Of a stretch of 64,000 bases of DNA, positions 1 to 12,076 are shown one piece after another. The notes under the pieces were generated by a model. That model saw nothing but the letters and a program-made list of their open reading frames with translations. It searched no databases and had not been told where the DNA came from. Both the position numbers and the translations under genes were made by a program. The DNA is from Coenobita brevimanus (Eukaryota > Arthropoda > Malacostraca > Decapoda > Coenobitidae), in the NCBI GenBank assembly GCA_032717465.1, contig CM064670.1, forward strand, positions 15,582,931 through 15,646,930. Direction: 5' to 3'. Position 1 is the first letter of the stretch; each line of letters begins with the position of its first letter.

Positions 1-56
1 TTCTGTAGTATGGAATGCAGGCTGAACCCACCTGATAATCATAGACGTTCCGTAAA

Positions 57-735
57 TATCTATCTATCTATCTATATACCTAGGCTGCTTCCTCCAAGGA
101 AAGGGAGGTAGCCGAGACAGGACGACACACTCCCCATTTACTCATCTATTCAAACACATTCATTCGCATCTTAGTCCCAAAGGGGAGAACGGACAGATCT
201 TCACCGCACCACACCGCACAAGGGTCAACTGCGCAATGCAATCAGTGACATCCGCAGCAGGGCCCGACAGCAGAACTGGTTTACCCCTGCCACATCATAA
301 CAGACCCATCCCCTTACCCGCACCTGACCTGACTAGCTGATCAGACCAAATGCGGAGAATATCCCCTCAGGGCTGCGTCATCACTTATTCATTCACAATT
401 TCTCTCCATTTATTTCTGTCACGCACAGCCACTCTTCCTTGCTCAACAGACATCCCTCTCGCATCCAGCGCTCTCTTCACACTGTCCATCCATCCTATTC
501 GTGGTCTCCCTCTCAGCCTTACACCTCTCACATCAGATCTAGTTATCTTTTTCACCAATCGCTCATTATCTATTCTCTCCATATGCCCAAACCATCGCAA
601 CACCCTCTGCTCAACTCTACCAGCCATCTCCCGAACAACTCCAGTTCTCCTTCGCAGTTCATCATTTCGCACCCGATCCATACGCGTCACTCCACACATA
701 CTCCTCAGACACCTCATCTCCATTACATTCAAATA
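57..735 (-). mobile_element. RTE-like LINE, 3' end with GATA-type tail
   Basis: Minus-strand 3' fragment of a non-LTR retrotransposon. It has a C-terminal coding remnant, about 310 bp of 3' UTR and a short (TAGA)n tail, which appears as (TATC)n at 57-75 on the plus strand. The same organisation closes the fuller copy at 19640-22890. The 5' part of the element is absent. Confidence 0.75.
385..732 (-). pseudogene. C-terminal fragment of RTE-like LINE polyprotein
   Basis: A 115-codon open stretch resembling the region downstream of RT in RTE-type LINEs. It contains the block 'LRWFGHMER', a basic 'RGRPRIGWMD' block and a final 'RNKWREIVNE'. The same three blocks, in the same order, end the copy at 21597-22856 (LRWFGHVERM, GRPRMRWRDG, RATWRRFV). 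The first Met is not the native start; the frame is simply the surviving end of a longer protein. EN and RT are missing, so it cannot move itself. Sequence distance from the 19.6-kb copy suggests a different subfamily. Confidence 0.75.
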
Positions 736-1097
736 ACCGTCAGAAAGTAAGGGTTTGCATTACACACGCGATTTAAGGTTTAAGCATACGGCCTAAATAG
801 TGAGAAAGAGGCCGGGGAGTCGAACGGACTTTAATATTTGACTGTACACAACACATCCAGATCACAACTAGAAAACGAGTGCGATTCTTGAGCCGGTCAG
901 ACTCTTGGGCAAATTCTGCATCCTCCTTGGCCCTGTTCACCTAGCAATACGACTGAGGACCTGGATGGAACACTGTTTACTGCTACTCTTAATCTAGGGG
1001 GAGATTGGGACTTAGTAAATCTTGATTGTCTGCCTTAATGACCGTCCTGTTGCCGATTGACACTACTGTTTTTAATATCTTCCTCCTGCTTCTTTTT

Positions 1098-1121
1098 CAT
1101 CATCATCATCATCATCATCAT
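1098..1121. repeat. (CAT)8 microsatellite
   Basis: Eight perfect CAT units, followed by a CTT-rich tract to about 1158. Confidence 0.95.
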
Positions 1122-1508
1122 CTTCTTTCTTCTCGTTTCTTTCTTCTTTCTTCTTCTACATTGGGTACTGCATGATGCGTGTGCCAGATTGCAACCTTGT
1201 CGAATCAATTGCACGAATAATAAATGAAGAGGTAATGACTCGAAGGGTTGCAGTTCTTATTGTGCCTGGTGTGAGAGGTGCACAGAGGGAATTTCAGTCA
1301 AATGACGCATTTTCTGTTACTTTGGTTATAAGTGCGTGTTATTGCTCAGTATTAGCTCCACACATTTTCGCTTCACCTATGTTCAGTTCTGTTATGCAAG
1401 AGTTAAACTGGTGTTTTTAGCCATTCATGTACTGTACAGTACACATAAAAGTATACAGCCATAGGGTGGTTGTAAGGGAGGACAGGGCAGACGCAAGGCA
1501 CAGGCGGT

Positions 1509-1532
1509 AAAAAAAAAAAAAAAAAAAAAAAA
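1509..1532. repeat. poly(A) run, 24 bases
   Basis: Uninterrupted A24. It could be the tail of a retrotransposed fragment on the plus strand, but the upstream sequence is not recognisable. Confidence 0.9.
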
Positions 1533-3088
1533 GTTGCACTGTACGCAACGGTATGGTAGAGGTTAGAAGGAGGGAGGAACAAATACAAGGCAAAGACGGT
1601 GAGACAGATGATTGTAACAGTAGACGGTGGTCTGGTGCAGGACTTGCCAGCTGAATGTAACGTAAAAGCATTAGCTTGTGAACTCTGATCCCCACAAACT
1701 CAATGGCAGTCAAGTGATTCGAACTACCGAGATAACAGTACCAAACCGTGGGAGATATATACTGAGTCGCCCTGGCGATTATAGGCTCAGTACAAACCTC
1801 CCCATCAAAGTCGTTCCACCTGTTGGCAAGAAACCAAACTAACGTCAAACAGCTCGAATATCCCATCACTGATATGTCTGGTTGTTATTACAGATCAAAG
1901 CTCATTATTTCATCGTTATTTAATGTTTTTAAAATGAAATGTTACAACATGCTTCATGGAAAACGTAAATGACTTTTGTTATCATTAGAGCGAGTGAGCG
2001 AAGTCAGTGATCTACAACACTTAAAGTTTGCATCTCAGGCCAGCGGGTGGTGGGGGTGTTAACTAGGGCAGCCTCTAACTGTGCAGTTTTATGGAAATAT
2101 TGAACTTTGAAATTATGCCTTTTTATAATCCTCATATGGCCATGTGACAAAAGACTTTCGAAATTCACATTAAAAAAAAGCCAAAAGTATCCTTCAAATT
2201 ATCATAGTACTGAACTCAATGAAGTTAAGAATTTTAGAGTGGATCATCTGATTGGGCATTCTTAACATCTGCCGCTTAAATGAACATTTGGGCTTAAATG
2301 AACATTGGTTCAGATCAAACGATTTTATGAGAGGCTGTGTGACCAATTTCGTTTGATGTTTGATACCGCAGTCGTCACACACAAAGAGTGGGAATCAAGG
2401 CTTTGTCCCTAGTCACAACGAGCTTATATGATTTTTTGCTAGACGTTAACAACAAAAATCACTTCAGTCAAAGCAATAGGTGAAACTATAATGGCAACGG
2501 TGACTGTAATAAACGTCTGTGCATAACTCCAGAACAGAAGTGCTCAGTAGTTTGTACCATTATCCGTAGCGTGCAACACATCCTAAGTGAAAAAAAGTTC
2601 ATATAACAGTGAATTGGTAATGCACATATGGCAATTTTTTCTTGCACCTAGAGATGTTAAGTGACTCAGTTTTGGTACTGATCGGTCTAAGGTCATGGTC
2701 ACATCTCAAGGTCAAAGTTCGGGTGCGGCGTCGCTGTGGTCTATGAGTCCTTCTCTACTGTAGTTCCGCTTGTCCTTGTTCATTGAAGTCATACTATTTG
2801 AATGAAACTAAGAATCACCCCACAAAATACGGGTGTTAATGAAGACTACATCTAACTCTGCCAACTCTATCTATCTAGTTACAGTACATCGTTCTCTCTC
2901 TATCTGTCTATTTATCTAACATCTGAAGAAGACAAATATACTTTATAATACATCTATCATCCATTCTTGTTTCTCCTCAGTTTAGGGACCCGAGGATTGG
3001 CTACTTACTTTTTGACATTTAAGGTAAAGACAACTAACCTCGCTCGCCCCTGGGTGGTGTTATATATGTAATAAACTCCAAATTTCTC

Positions 3089-3150
3089 TCGGGTGTAGTT
3101 CCCATGACTCCCATCCGGTTGGAGCGCTTTAACTAACTTGGCCACCGGGC
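3089..3150 (-). repeat. tRNA-like relic (probable SINE head)
   Basis: Read on the minus strand this resembles a tRNA with an A box (GGTGGCCAAGTTAG) and the 'GCGCTCCAACCGGATGGG' stretch of a long-variable-arm tRNA. The B box has decayed to GGGAACTACACCC. It is not a functional tRNA, because the T arm consensus GGTTCRAAYCC is lost. A tRNA pseudogene is the alternative to a SINE. Confidence 0.4.
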
Positions 3151-3159
3151 TTCATTTGG

Positions 3160-3870
3160 CTGTGGTTACCACCCAGCGCAATAAATGGTTTACAGAGTCA
3201 CACGAAATAATTTTGTTCGTAGGCCTAAAGGTTGCACTACACTGAGTGAGTGGATAATGGGTGCCTCCACCTACTGAAACAGTAATCGCTCTAGTTATGG
3301 AGCTAATCCCTTCAACGGCTTGTATTGGTAGTCTTGCCATCTTGTGATGATTTCATTTAGCTTATGAGGAGACTCATCGAACGAGGTAGGTTAGAAATAG
3401 CTTTTACTAAACCCCTGAGCCATAGGGCGCTATTTGCGGACGTTTATATTCAGCTCTGGATGTACTTTCGAAGAGGGTTTATCACCAGGGGCTTCCCTAC
3501 ACAGGATAAAATCGTCCGGTGATGGCAAGAATAAGCTACAAATCTACGTCATCGTGTTGATGTGATTAACCTCTTCACCATCAGGCACTGAGTGAAGTCG
3601 TCTGGCGGCAGCAGATATGATATAAAAATGGCGTCGTTGGTCTGAAATAGTTAAGTCAGGGTGGATTTACATTTGGCGAAAGAACGTGAACAAACACTGC
3701 CAAACACGGACTGGCGATCGTTGGTGTATATGAGTCCATATGCCCCCCTGAGCATTCGTTCATATCCCGGGACCTTCGTAGAAGAAGTGGGCGTCAGTAA
3801 TCCCACTGGAATCACTCCAGTACTAGAACGTCAAAGGAAATGATGGCAGTTGAAGGAAACATTCATGGAT
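3160..3870. other. Unassigned intergenic DNA
   Basis: No credible gene. A short motif, 'ATGGCAAGAATAAGCT' near 3524, recurs in diverged form near 6545 and 27740. This indicates an additional dispersed repeat whose limits I cannot define. Confidence 0.5.
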
Positions 3871-3875
3871 GCTCG

Positions 3876-4050
3876 TTCAGGTGAGAGCCTGACAGCAATC
3901 CACTACGCCACGACCAGGTAAAAGTTATCTCACATTGTCACTATCTCGTAACCAATGTCCCTCCACCCCCCCTGTGAGCCTCAAGAGGGTGAGATAACCT
4001 CCTGGCACTCGAGCAAGTAGATACTTTTAATTTATCTCAAGCACTGTACC
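3876..4050 (-). mobile_element. tRNA-derived SINE, family S1, copy 1
   Basis: Shares about 175 bp with copies near 8772 and 9033. On the minus strand it runs from GCTTGAGATAAA through a GTTATCTCACC/GTGAGATAAC inverted pair to a tRNA-like part with an A-box-like TGGCGTAGTGG. The B box expected at the 3' side is missing here. Confidence 0.6.
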
Positions 4051-4217
4051 GGTCCCAAAGAAAGAGAAGACTTAGACTATTGCTTCTCTACTGCACGTGG
4101 GATCAAACAATTTGCATCGAGGTCCCCAGCTCTGCTGCTGGATGAACAGGGGCAAGAGGGAAACAAACTGAGTCTACCAGTCTGATTGGTTCCCAACTAC
4201 AGTTTTTCCATACCGAC

Positions 4218-4219
<2 letters not shown>

Positions 4220-4313
<94 letters not shown>
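4220..4313. repeat. (AG)n microsatellite, about 47 units
   Basis: Perfect AG array of about 94 bp. The serine-leucine frames across it on the minus strand are artefacts. Confidence 0.98.
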
Positions 4314-4316
<3 letters not shown>

Positions 4317-4465
4317 ATTAAGTCTGTGCCTATCGACCGCACGAGAGTCATAAAGGCAGAAAAACAGTGTGTACTGAGTCCCAATAGAACATTTGAATTT
4401 GCATCCAGTGCTAGCGTGCATCGAGGATCTCAGCCAGTGCTTATGATGGAAAGTCTTCATAAAAG

Positions 4466-4745
4466 TTAATTACCTATCTATCTTGTTAGCTAGCTATTTA
4501 TCTTTAGCGGGACTCCTTAATTCCGAAAGAGGTGTCAGATAACTCGCCTCCTCCGCCATCAAACTGCCCTTCCTCCAGCTTTCACCTCCCTCATTTATAT
4601 ACCTCTCTGTTCTATCCCTCCACTTCATCCTTGGTCTCCCTTTTTCCCTCTATCCTTCCACCGCACTCGCATACACTTTCCTAGTTAGTCTTTCATTCTC
4701 TATTCTTTCAGCACCACGAATCCATCTCCGGGCATATTGCTGAGG
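4466..4745 (-). mobile_element. RTE-like LINE 3' end fragment
   Basis: Minus-strand translation gives 'RIENERLTRKVY', then 'KGRPRMKWRDR', matching the C-terminal blocks of the 19.6-kb copy (MEGERLTKRVY, GRPRMRWRDG). Degenerate GATA units at 4470-4503 sit where the tail is expected. A frame break after the GRPR block confirms a dead copy. Confidence 0.65.
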
Positions 4746-4787
4746 AAGACGCGCTCCGGAGTCTCCTTTGACACGAGTATACTCATT

Positions 4788-5005
4788 TCACCATAACTTG
4801 GACCAGATTTTCTTCCTTTTGCATCTTATTTCATGTAGTTGTGAGGCAGAAGACAATGCTACGGCTCTACATCCTTTCTACATCACTTTTGCTTGACTAA
4901 CATCATACTCAGGTGTGAAGCTATTGTTACAACTCAACATTCAAGATGGAGGCATCGTAATTTTAGGCCAAGTTGGAGCAAAGAGAGCATTTCTAGTATA
5001 CGGCT
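4788..5005 (+). repeat. Local dispersed repeat, copy A
   Basis: First of three diverged direct copies of about 215 bp (also 5281-5505 and 6750-6965). All begin near 'AACTTGGNCCAGATTT' and run through 'AGCACNTCTTNNTGACTA' into 'GCAGTTTTAGGCCAA'. No coding potential or TIRs seen; class unknown. Confidence 0.65.
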
Positions 5006-5280
5006 ACAGCTTTAAATGCGATTCTGCACGTATTATTCAAATCCTCAAAGTATTCCCTGCAGTAGCAGGAAATTACTCCATCTACTCCACCACCAGGATT
5101 ATTGATGATAATGATGGTGACGCTGGGTGGCCGGAAGACGAGGGTAGCAGTGTGCTGGGTCAGTTCTCTCGCAACTTCCCACCTCGCCTCACCTCCGCTC
5201 CCCTTTACCTCTTTTCACTTCTCATCTCAACTCACTTCACCTCAAACCTGTACCGGCATAACAGATTCAGGTATAGTTTG

Positions 5281-5505
5281 TTCAACTTAATTTGGTCCAG
5301 AATTTCGTCATTTTGCAGCTTATTTCACGTAGTTCAAAAATAGAAAAAGGCAATACTACAGCTCTGCTTCTTTTTCATAGCACTTCTTCATGACTAACAC
5401 CATGTTCTGGGGATGATGCATCGTTACAACTGAACATTCAGTATGGAAAGACGACAGTTTTGGGCTATGTTAGAGTGAAAAGAGTACAGTAATATTTCTC
5501 TTCAC
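5281..5505 (+). repeat. Local dispersed repeat, copy B
   Basis: Second copy of the repeat at 4788-5005, shown by the aligned 'CATAGCACTTCTTCATGACTA' region and the following GACAGTTTTGGGC. The open frame 4915-5343 spans copies A and B and is not credible as a gene. Confidence 0.6.
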
Positions 5506-5739
5506 TGTACAGTACATTTCATATAACAGTACATCTCATATAATCTTTTCTGACACATTTTTTTTTCCAAAGTACTGGCTAGTGTACGAGTATTGTGATA
5601 TGCTGTTGTTACGTGTCAACTTTTCTGACTGCACCCTTAAGCTCTTCAGCCTGACCACATATTTTTAATATCACCAGCACCTACTCCTGTCTTAGCCACC
5701 ACAACGGGTCGACCCTCCACTCACCTATTATTCCCTTTG

Positions 5740-6243
5740 AAGCTGTTCCCGCATAGACCAAGTTTCCCTCATGGACCTATCTTCCTGTCACCCCCCACGG
5801 ACCAATCTTCCCTGAGGTACCTTCTTTCTCCCATGGAACTATTGTACCCCGTGATCAGTTACGCCCATGGATGTATTTTCTCCACAACCTTATTTTCCAC
5901 ATGAACCTAAATTCCACCACGGACTTACAGTATATGGACCTGTTCTTCTCCTTGGACTTGTTCCTCTGTGGATCTACGAGTATTTTTTCCCCTGTGGTCC
6001 TATTTCACTCCTATTTTATTCCCATGGACCTTTTATCTATGAAACTATATCTCCAGCGGACCTAATTTACGTCACATTTCCCATTGATCTATTTTCCTTT
6101 CATGGACCTATTTCCCCCATGAGCCTAATTTCTCCTGGACCTGTTGTGCCAATGAACATATTTTCCCCCATGAGTCTGTTTTCCTTTCATGAACCAAATT
6201 TCCCCTGTACATTTATTTTTCCCTCCGATTTAATCCGTCCGTG
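5740..6243 (+). repeat. Degenerate minisatellite, about 20-bp unit
   Basis: Roughly 20 imperfect units with consensus close to TTTCCCCCATGGACCTATT. Unit boundaries are visible from the recurring CATGRACC core. The array produces an open frame at 5867-6244 rich in Phe-Ser-Pro-Met, but the repeat explains it fully. It abuts the (CA)n array downstream. Confidence 0.8.
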
Positions 6244-6247
6244 AACC

Positions 6248-6248
<1 letters not shown>

Positions 6249-6339
<91 letters not shown>
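6249..6339. repeat. (CA)n microsatellite, about 45 units
   Basis: Perfect dinucleotide array directly after the minisatellite. Confidence 0.98.
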
Positions 6340-6340
<1 letters not shown>

Positions 6341-6749
6341 CGACTAAAAAAGAGGTATAGATTCTTGCTAATATCAGACGATTTTACTCAACTTAGGAGA
6401 ACCTAGTAGGAGAGGAATTATAATGAAGGCTATGTCCACTTTTTCCAGTCCGAAAAAATCCCCTGTAAGCTAAATAAACCAGTCAGAAACTAGCAAGACT
6501 AAAGCAAGAAACCCGTAACCGAGTTCTAAACTGATTTAAATCGCCTGGTGGTGGCAAGACCAAGATATAAATGACTAATATTGGGGGAATCAAACTTCAG
6601 GTAGAGTCGTATTTTATTTGTGCTTCCCTGACAGTGGTTTGAAATATCACACAATAAATCTTCGTTTTAAGACAGGGATGTGGCCCCAGATATAACTCTT
6701 CCAATACCCCCATACACCTGGTACTTTAAACTGGAAGAAACTATACCTT

Positions 6750-6965
6750 CTTCACCTTAACTTGGTCCAGATTTTTTCCCTTTTACAGCTCATTTCATGG
6801 ATCTGAGTGACGGAAAAAGCAATGCTATGGTTCTACTTCCTTTCCATAGCACCTCTTTGTGACTACCGTCATATTCTAATGTTAACTGATACTACTCATT
6901 ATTCATGGAGAAGAGACGGCAGTTTTAGGCCAACCTGAGTAAATGGAGTAAAACATATCAGCTTT
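6750..6965 (+). repeat. Local dispersed repeat, copy C
   Basis: Third copy of the repeat seen at 4788 and 5281, in the same orientation and about 1.5 kb from copy B. Confidence 0.6.
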
Positions 6966-7417
6966 ATAGGTAGTAATGGAGGTTGAAGAGACATTTTCTC
7001 TAAATCTACTGTGGATTTGAAAGATAAAAAGAGCGTATAAAAAGGCGACAGATAACTAAGACCGCTCAATACTTCCAACATACTTCAAGGCAATTTAAAG
7101 AAGTATGCTGGTAAACACAAGGACACAGACTCGGCTGGTGGTTATTGCTCACCTTCACGCACACGCTGAGATAGTGGAGTTCTGATGAAAAAGTAATAAG
7201 TTAAGTAGTTGTTTCGCAATGGTATTGCAGAGATAAGTGCAAAGCCATTTAGTTGCAATTTAAGGTGCTGAGTAAATTAGAGACGACAATTTGGGAACAT
7301 GGGAAGCTAACCCATACGGTATGATGATATATCTAAATAATAAAGTCAAGCTATGTATGTCTGTGTCTGTCAATGCATTTTTCACTTCTTCCATGGAGAC
7401 CGGTAATAGAGTGCAAC

Positions 7418-7715
7418 CTAATTCTTTTTGCACTAGGTCAGGGTAAGTCCAGAGAGTGTCAGAAAAATGGCGATCGCGCACGACGCACGGCGTGAAATTG
7501 TAAGAAATCGCGACACTCGCAAATGTCTGTGTAAGCGTTGGTTGGTTTCATTCCCGAGAACAGTAATATATACTGAAGTAATTCTTTTTGCATTAGATTG
7601 GGGTAAGTCCAAGGATTGTTAGAAATATACCAAACTGCTAAACAAAAATTTTGGCGATCACGCGCGACGTGACGGAGCGAAATTGTCGAAAATCGTGAGA
7701 CTCCAAAATATGCTG
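7418..7715 (+). repeat. Diverged tandem duplication, about 160-bp unit
   Basis: Two units start with TAATTCTTTTTGCAYTAG and GGGTAAGTCCA and continue through 'GGCGATCRCGC' to 'AAATYGYGAGACTC'-like ends. The second unit carries a short extra stretch. No coding function seen. Confidence 0.65.
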
Positions 7716-7864
7716 AGATATATTTTTCCCACTTTTAGATAATAATTGGTCATTGTAGTCTCAGTAATGGTATGGAAACAATGATAAGGGTATTTGCAAA
7801 TATTTTGTGTTGGAAAGGCTATCAGATAGTCCCGCAATTTTTAGTGAGCAAGTACTAGTTACCT

Positions 7865-7891
7865 GTCCCCGCCCCGGAGGGGCTCGGGGAC
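7865..7891. other. GC-rich hairpin
   Basis: GTCCCCG and CGGGGAC form a 7-bp stem with an inner CCCC/GGGG pairing. It marks the left edge of the repeat that follows. Confidence 0.6.
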
Positions 7892-8290
7892 GGGTTTTGA
7901 TTTCATTTGGTTTGTCTGTTTATTTGTCTGTCTGTTAACAAGAGTACGCGAAACTACTGGCGCGAATTTGACTAAAATTACAGGTATGATGAGTTATGAC
8001 CTGATCATCTGATTAAATTTTGGGCAAATTGGGCCAAGGCCCAGGCTGTGGCCTCCCCCCCCTCAATTTTTTTTTTGCCATAACTCCTTTCAAATTCGAT
8101 ATGAAACCAAAACCTAAATGTGCATCTTTCAAATCTGCATCCTATAACAGGCCCCATTACATCAGGGGGGGTCATCCCCCAGTTAGTGGTCGGGGGGTCA
8201 GTGTCAGGTGGGTCGAGCCTAAAATTTCACATAGGCATAAAATCATCAGTTTTCACCTGATTTACTCCAAATTTGATATGTGACATCTTT
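7892..8290 (+). repeat. Dispersed 'TTTGTCTGTCTGTTA' repeat
   Basis: Begins with TTTGGTTTGTCTG and a TCTGTCTGTTAACAAGA segment, then 'GATTAAATTTTGGGCAAATT'. A related stretch occurs at 37965-38100 (GATTAAATTTTGATGGTGAT). From memory this kind of sequence is common in invertebrate genomes, possibly as Helitron- or MITE-type DNA. The classification is inference. Confidence 0.4.
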
Positions 8291-8771
8291 GACTAGATAT
8301 TCTGTTGTGTTTAATCGCCAGCACTAAAATGACTGCCGGGGACGCGTTCGCTGTGCTTTGGCACCGTTGCTTGTTTTCAAATGTATTGCTGCATTCAAAT
8401 TCATTTAGCTGGCATGAGACACTTTCATAACTGGAAAAGTTTGACATAACCTTCATAAACTCTTTCATCACACGATATACAGGACCTCGTAATCCGAAAA
8501 TAACTGTCTGGTTTTTACCTATTAAAAAAAATCCTTTGATTGAAGTGGTTAACCCTATTTAAAAAAATATATTTTTAGTCCAAATAAAATTTCTACACGC
8601 TGCCGTATCCATGAAAGAACATAAAAATAGAACTGCGCTAGGAAGGTTGGCCCATGCTACACAACTCCAGTCAAAGAATGTGACTAGGCTGGAATAGCAA
8701 GACTAAGGCAGTAAATGAATTAGGCTCCTTCCTTCACATCAAACTCTCCAGCCAAATCATCTAATATATTA

Positions 8772-8975
8772 ACACTCTGCCGGGAATCGAACCTGGGACT
8801 CCCAGGTGAGAGCCAAGAAGCAATCCACTGTGCCACGACCAGGTGAAAGTTATCTCACATTGTCACAGTTTTGTGACCATTGTTCCTCCGCCCCCACTGT
8901 GGGCCTGACGAGGGTGAGATAACCCCCTGGCACTCTGGCAAGTAGATGGTTTTAATCTATCCCAAGCACTTATGG
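8772..8975 (-). mobile_element. tRNA-derived SINE, family S1, copy 2
   Basis: Best copy of the family. The minus strand shows A box TGGCACAGTGG and B box GGTTCGATTCC spaced as in a tRNA. The shared GTTATCTCACC...GTGAGATAAC inverted pair and the GCTTGGGATAGATT segment precede them. RNA polymerase III transcription is expected for such families but cannot be judged here. Confidence 0.7.
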
Positions 8976-9032
8976 CAAGTCAGAATGAAGAGAGAAACCT
9001 GTACTTTACACAGGAAAAATTATCCAATGTAT

Positions 9033-9166
9033 TACCACTATGCTTGGAATCGAACCCTAAACTCTCAGCTGAATACCGACAGCAATCCACTTCGCCACGA
9101 CCACGTAAAAGTTATCTCACATTGTCACAATCTTGTAACCAATGTCCCTTTGCCCCCATTGTGAGT
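9033..9166 (-). mobile_element. tRNA-derived SINE, family S1, copy 3
   Basis: Partial copy only about 60 bp from copy 2 and in the same orientation. B box GGTTCGATTCC is intact and the A-box region reads TGGCGAAGTGG. It lacks the distal half, from GGGTGAGATAAC onward. Confidence 0.65.
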
Positions 9167-9169
9167 GGA

Positions 9170-9900
9170 GGGACATTGGTGGTTTATGGGATGACAAGGG
9201 GCTCATAGACCATCCCAGCCAAAAAATGTTATGCATCTGCTGAGGCTCTCCAAGGCCTTAACTTCCATATCCAAGTAGGTACTCACCCAAAAGAACAATG
9301 GTAATTAGGTCTATTAGTCACTGCAAAAGAATGGTTGATGTGACCTTGATGGTTGACGGATCTATTCAAAGGCCAGTTCAAAAGAGAAATAGGGCCAATT
9401 TCCACTCATAGGAAGCTATATTATAATTTAATGAACTCTATTTGTGTTGTAAGCATCATCTCTTTGTCTATAATAACAAAACAAAATTATGGTCAGATGG
9501 AGCTTCAAAAACTTGGATGCATCTTCTAGCACTTTTTACTTTTGGTCCGTTAGCCCTTGTCACACCGGGGGGCCCAGGCAAAATTGAGCCAAACCCTAAT
9601 GGGGTGGTCAACTGTTACTAACTCTTCACAAAATAAATAACCCAAAATTTCAAATAGGAGGCCAGTGGGGGGAGGTAAAGGGTCTAAGCGAGGGTTCCCA
9701 GGTCGCCTCACGCCCTCTCATGGGTATGCCACTGTTTATATATCATTTTTGTTTTTCTTCTTTGCATATCTTCTGAGAAATTTATATCCATTCTGTAATT
9801 TGGACATTAAAACTACACTGCACTATCTTAGTGTGACCATACTAAATGAAGATAATACCGAAATATTGCTCTGTATGTCCCGTTTCTCACACTTCTAAAA
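9170..9900. other. Unassigned intergenic DNA
   Basis: No gene or recognised repeat. The open frame at 9665-9898 has no domain and begins in low-complexity G-rich sequence. Confidence 0.5.
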
Positions 9901-11457
9901 TTATACTATAGGATCATATTTGGTGTGTGTGCTGATGCAAGATCATGCAAGCAGAGTGAAAGAAGAGTCTGGGCAAATGTGATAGCGTGCATGGAAAAGT
10001 TTGAAAGGAATGAGAAAGTGTTTCTGACTGGAGATATGAATGGAAAAGTAGGGAGTGTGAAGGTGGATGAAGTAGTTGGTGAATGGGGTGTGCATGCAGA
10101 AGTGGATATGAATGGTAGTGCTCTAGTGGACATTTGTGCAGGGAGGGGGTTGGTGATAGCCAATACCTTTTTTAGGCACAAAATGATACGCAAGTATACT
10201 TGGCGGGTGAAGAGAAGAGTGGGCGGTAAACTGAATGAACAGAAGGCAATGATTGAGTATTGTTTGTGGATGATAGAATGAGAAGGCATGCAATAGGTGC
10301 AAGAACAAACAGATGTTGGGGGAGTGGACTTTCTGACCACCGCTTGGTGATGGTTAAAGCTGAGGTTCAGATGTAATGGAGGAATAGAGGGAGAGAAGGA
10401 CAAGACAAAGTAGCCCATACAAGTAGGGTAGAAAGTTTGCATGAGGATGGAAAAAAACCCAGAATATAAGAGAGAAGCAGAGATGCCATTGTAAATATGC
10501 TTTGGAGCAGATGGGGGAAGTGGAAGGTGCATGCGAGATATTCACAGAAGAAATCTGTGAAGCATGTGAGGTGGTGTGTGGGGTGAAGAGAAGACGAAAT
10601 GTGGTGCAAGGAACAACATGGTGGAACGAAGAGGTAACACAAGCTGTGGCACAAAAGAAGAAAGCATAATTATAGTGAGTGAATGGAAGCAGGGGCACGG
10701 CGGATGTTGAGAGACAGAAGAGAGTTATATGTAGAAAGGAAGAGAGGTGGACAGATTAGTAAGAGAGAGTAAAGAGAGAGTGGGTGAGGAATTTGTAAGG
10801 AATTTGAGTGTAATTTGGAGGGAATGTAAGCAAATGTTTTGGAAAGAGGCCAGGGTGATAAAGAAGTTAGTCGGGGTGTGAAAGAAAAAATGGTAGATTG
10901 CTAGTGGAGAAGGGAGAAAAAGTGAGACGATGGAGGGAGTATTTTAAGGAACTGTTAAACATTGAAAATGAATGTGATGTGAGTATAAGTGGCCGGCGAA
11001 TAGGTGAGAGAAGGAGGGTGGTGAGAAGGGAGGAAGAGATTAGTAGGATGAAGTAGTTGAAACATTGAAGAAAGTCAAAATTGGGTAAACCCCAGGTATT
11101 GATGGAGTGTTTGGTGAAATGATGAAGCATCGGGGGAGAGATAGTAGTAGAATGGATGTGGAAGATGTGCAGATTGGCCTGTGAGAAAGGTAGAGTCCTG
11201 GAGGATTGTAAGTCAGGTATAATTATTCCTCTGTTCAAAGGAAAAGGGGAAAATGAAGCGTGTGGTAATTACAGGGGCATTTGACTTCTGAGTGTAATAG
11301 GAAAAGTATATGGTAGGATACCGACTGAAAGAGTTAGGGAATGAAGAGAGGAATTAGTTGGAGAAGAAAGGGCGGTTTTAGGAAGGGAAGAGATTGTGTA
11401 GATCAGATATTCATTCTTAGGTCTTTAGTGGAAAAGTTTCTTGAGAAGTGAAAGAAG

Positions 11458-11966
11458 TTGTATGCAACTTTCATGGATTTGGAGAAAGCATATGACAGGG
11501 TGGATGGACAAGGAATGTGGAAAATATTAAGAATATATGGTGGAAATGGGAAGTTGTTGAGTCCTGTGAAGAGTATGTATAAGGGTCCTAAGGCTGAAGT
11601 GCGTGGGGATAGTGAACCAGTTGAATTTTTCTGTCTGAATGTTTGTTTGAAACAGGGTTGTGACATGTCTCCGAGGTTGTTCAATCTGTATATGGATGGA
11701 GTTACAAAAGAGTGGATGTTGGAACGGCCATAATAAGAGAGGGGAGTGTTTGGAAACTCCCTGTGCTGTTGTTTGATGATACTGTACTGCTAAGTGATGA
11801 CAAAGGGGAACTGCAAGGCTTGGCGAATGAGTTTGGGAGAGTGTGTAAGAAACGGAATCTAAAGGTGAATGTAGGGAAGAGTAAAGTTATAGTCATCGAG
11901 AAAAATGAAGTCACTGAATGTACAGTGAGGCTGGATGATGAGGAATGGAAAAAGAAGTGTATTTAA
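11458..11966 (+). pseudogene. RTE-like RT core relic
   Basis: Two overlapping frames cover the RT palm. The first has 'YATFMDLEKAYDRVD' and 'GLKQGC'-like 'CLKQGCDMSP', ending at a stop near 11732. The second has the decayed active site 'LLFDDTVLLSDD' and then 'CKKRNLKVNVGKSKV'. Loss of the Ala codon before the Asp pair and the frame changes make it inactive. Close matches to 21700-22260 establish the family. Confidence 0.85.
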
Positions 11967-12076
11967 ATACTTGGTTAATGTGATGAGTAAGGATGGAAGT
12001 TTAGAGGGTGAAGTGCTTGAAAGATTACAACAAGGAAGAAAGGAAGCTGGACCTTTGAAAGCAATGATAAGAACTA

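Larger units (their letters stand above)
740..3085. other. Unassigned intergenic DNA
   Basis: No coding region can be supported. The stretch holds a (CAT)8 run and a 24-base poly(A) run listed separately, plus short TATC remnants around 2865-2930. The open frame at 1172-1420 has no recognisable domain. The one at 1417-1869 on the minus strand reads through the poly(A) tract. Confidence 0.6.

Noticed and set aside
1172..1420. Possible small gene
   Set aside because: 82 codons with no domain, no splice or promoter evidence and no neighbouring exons.
4103..4460. Frames with long Ser-Leu repeats
   Set aside because: Direct translation of the (AG)47 microsatellite.
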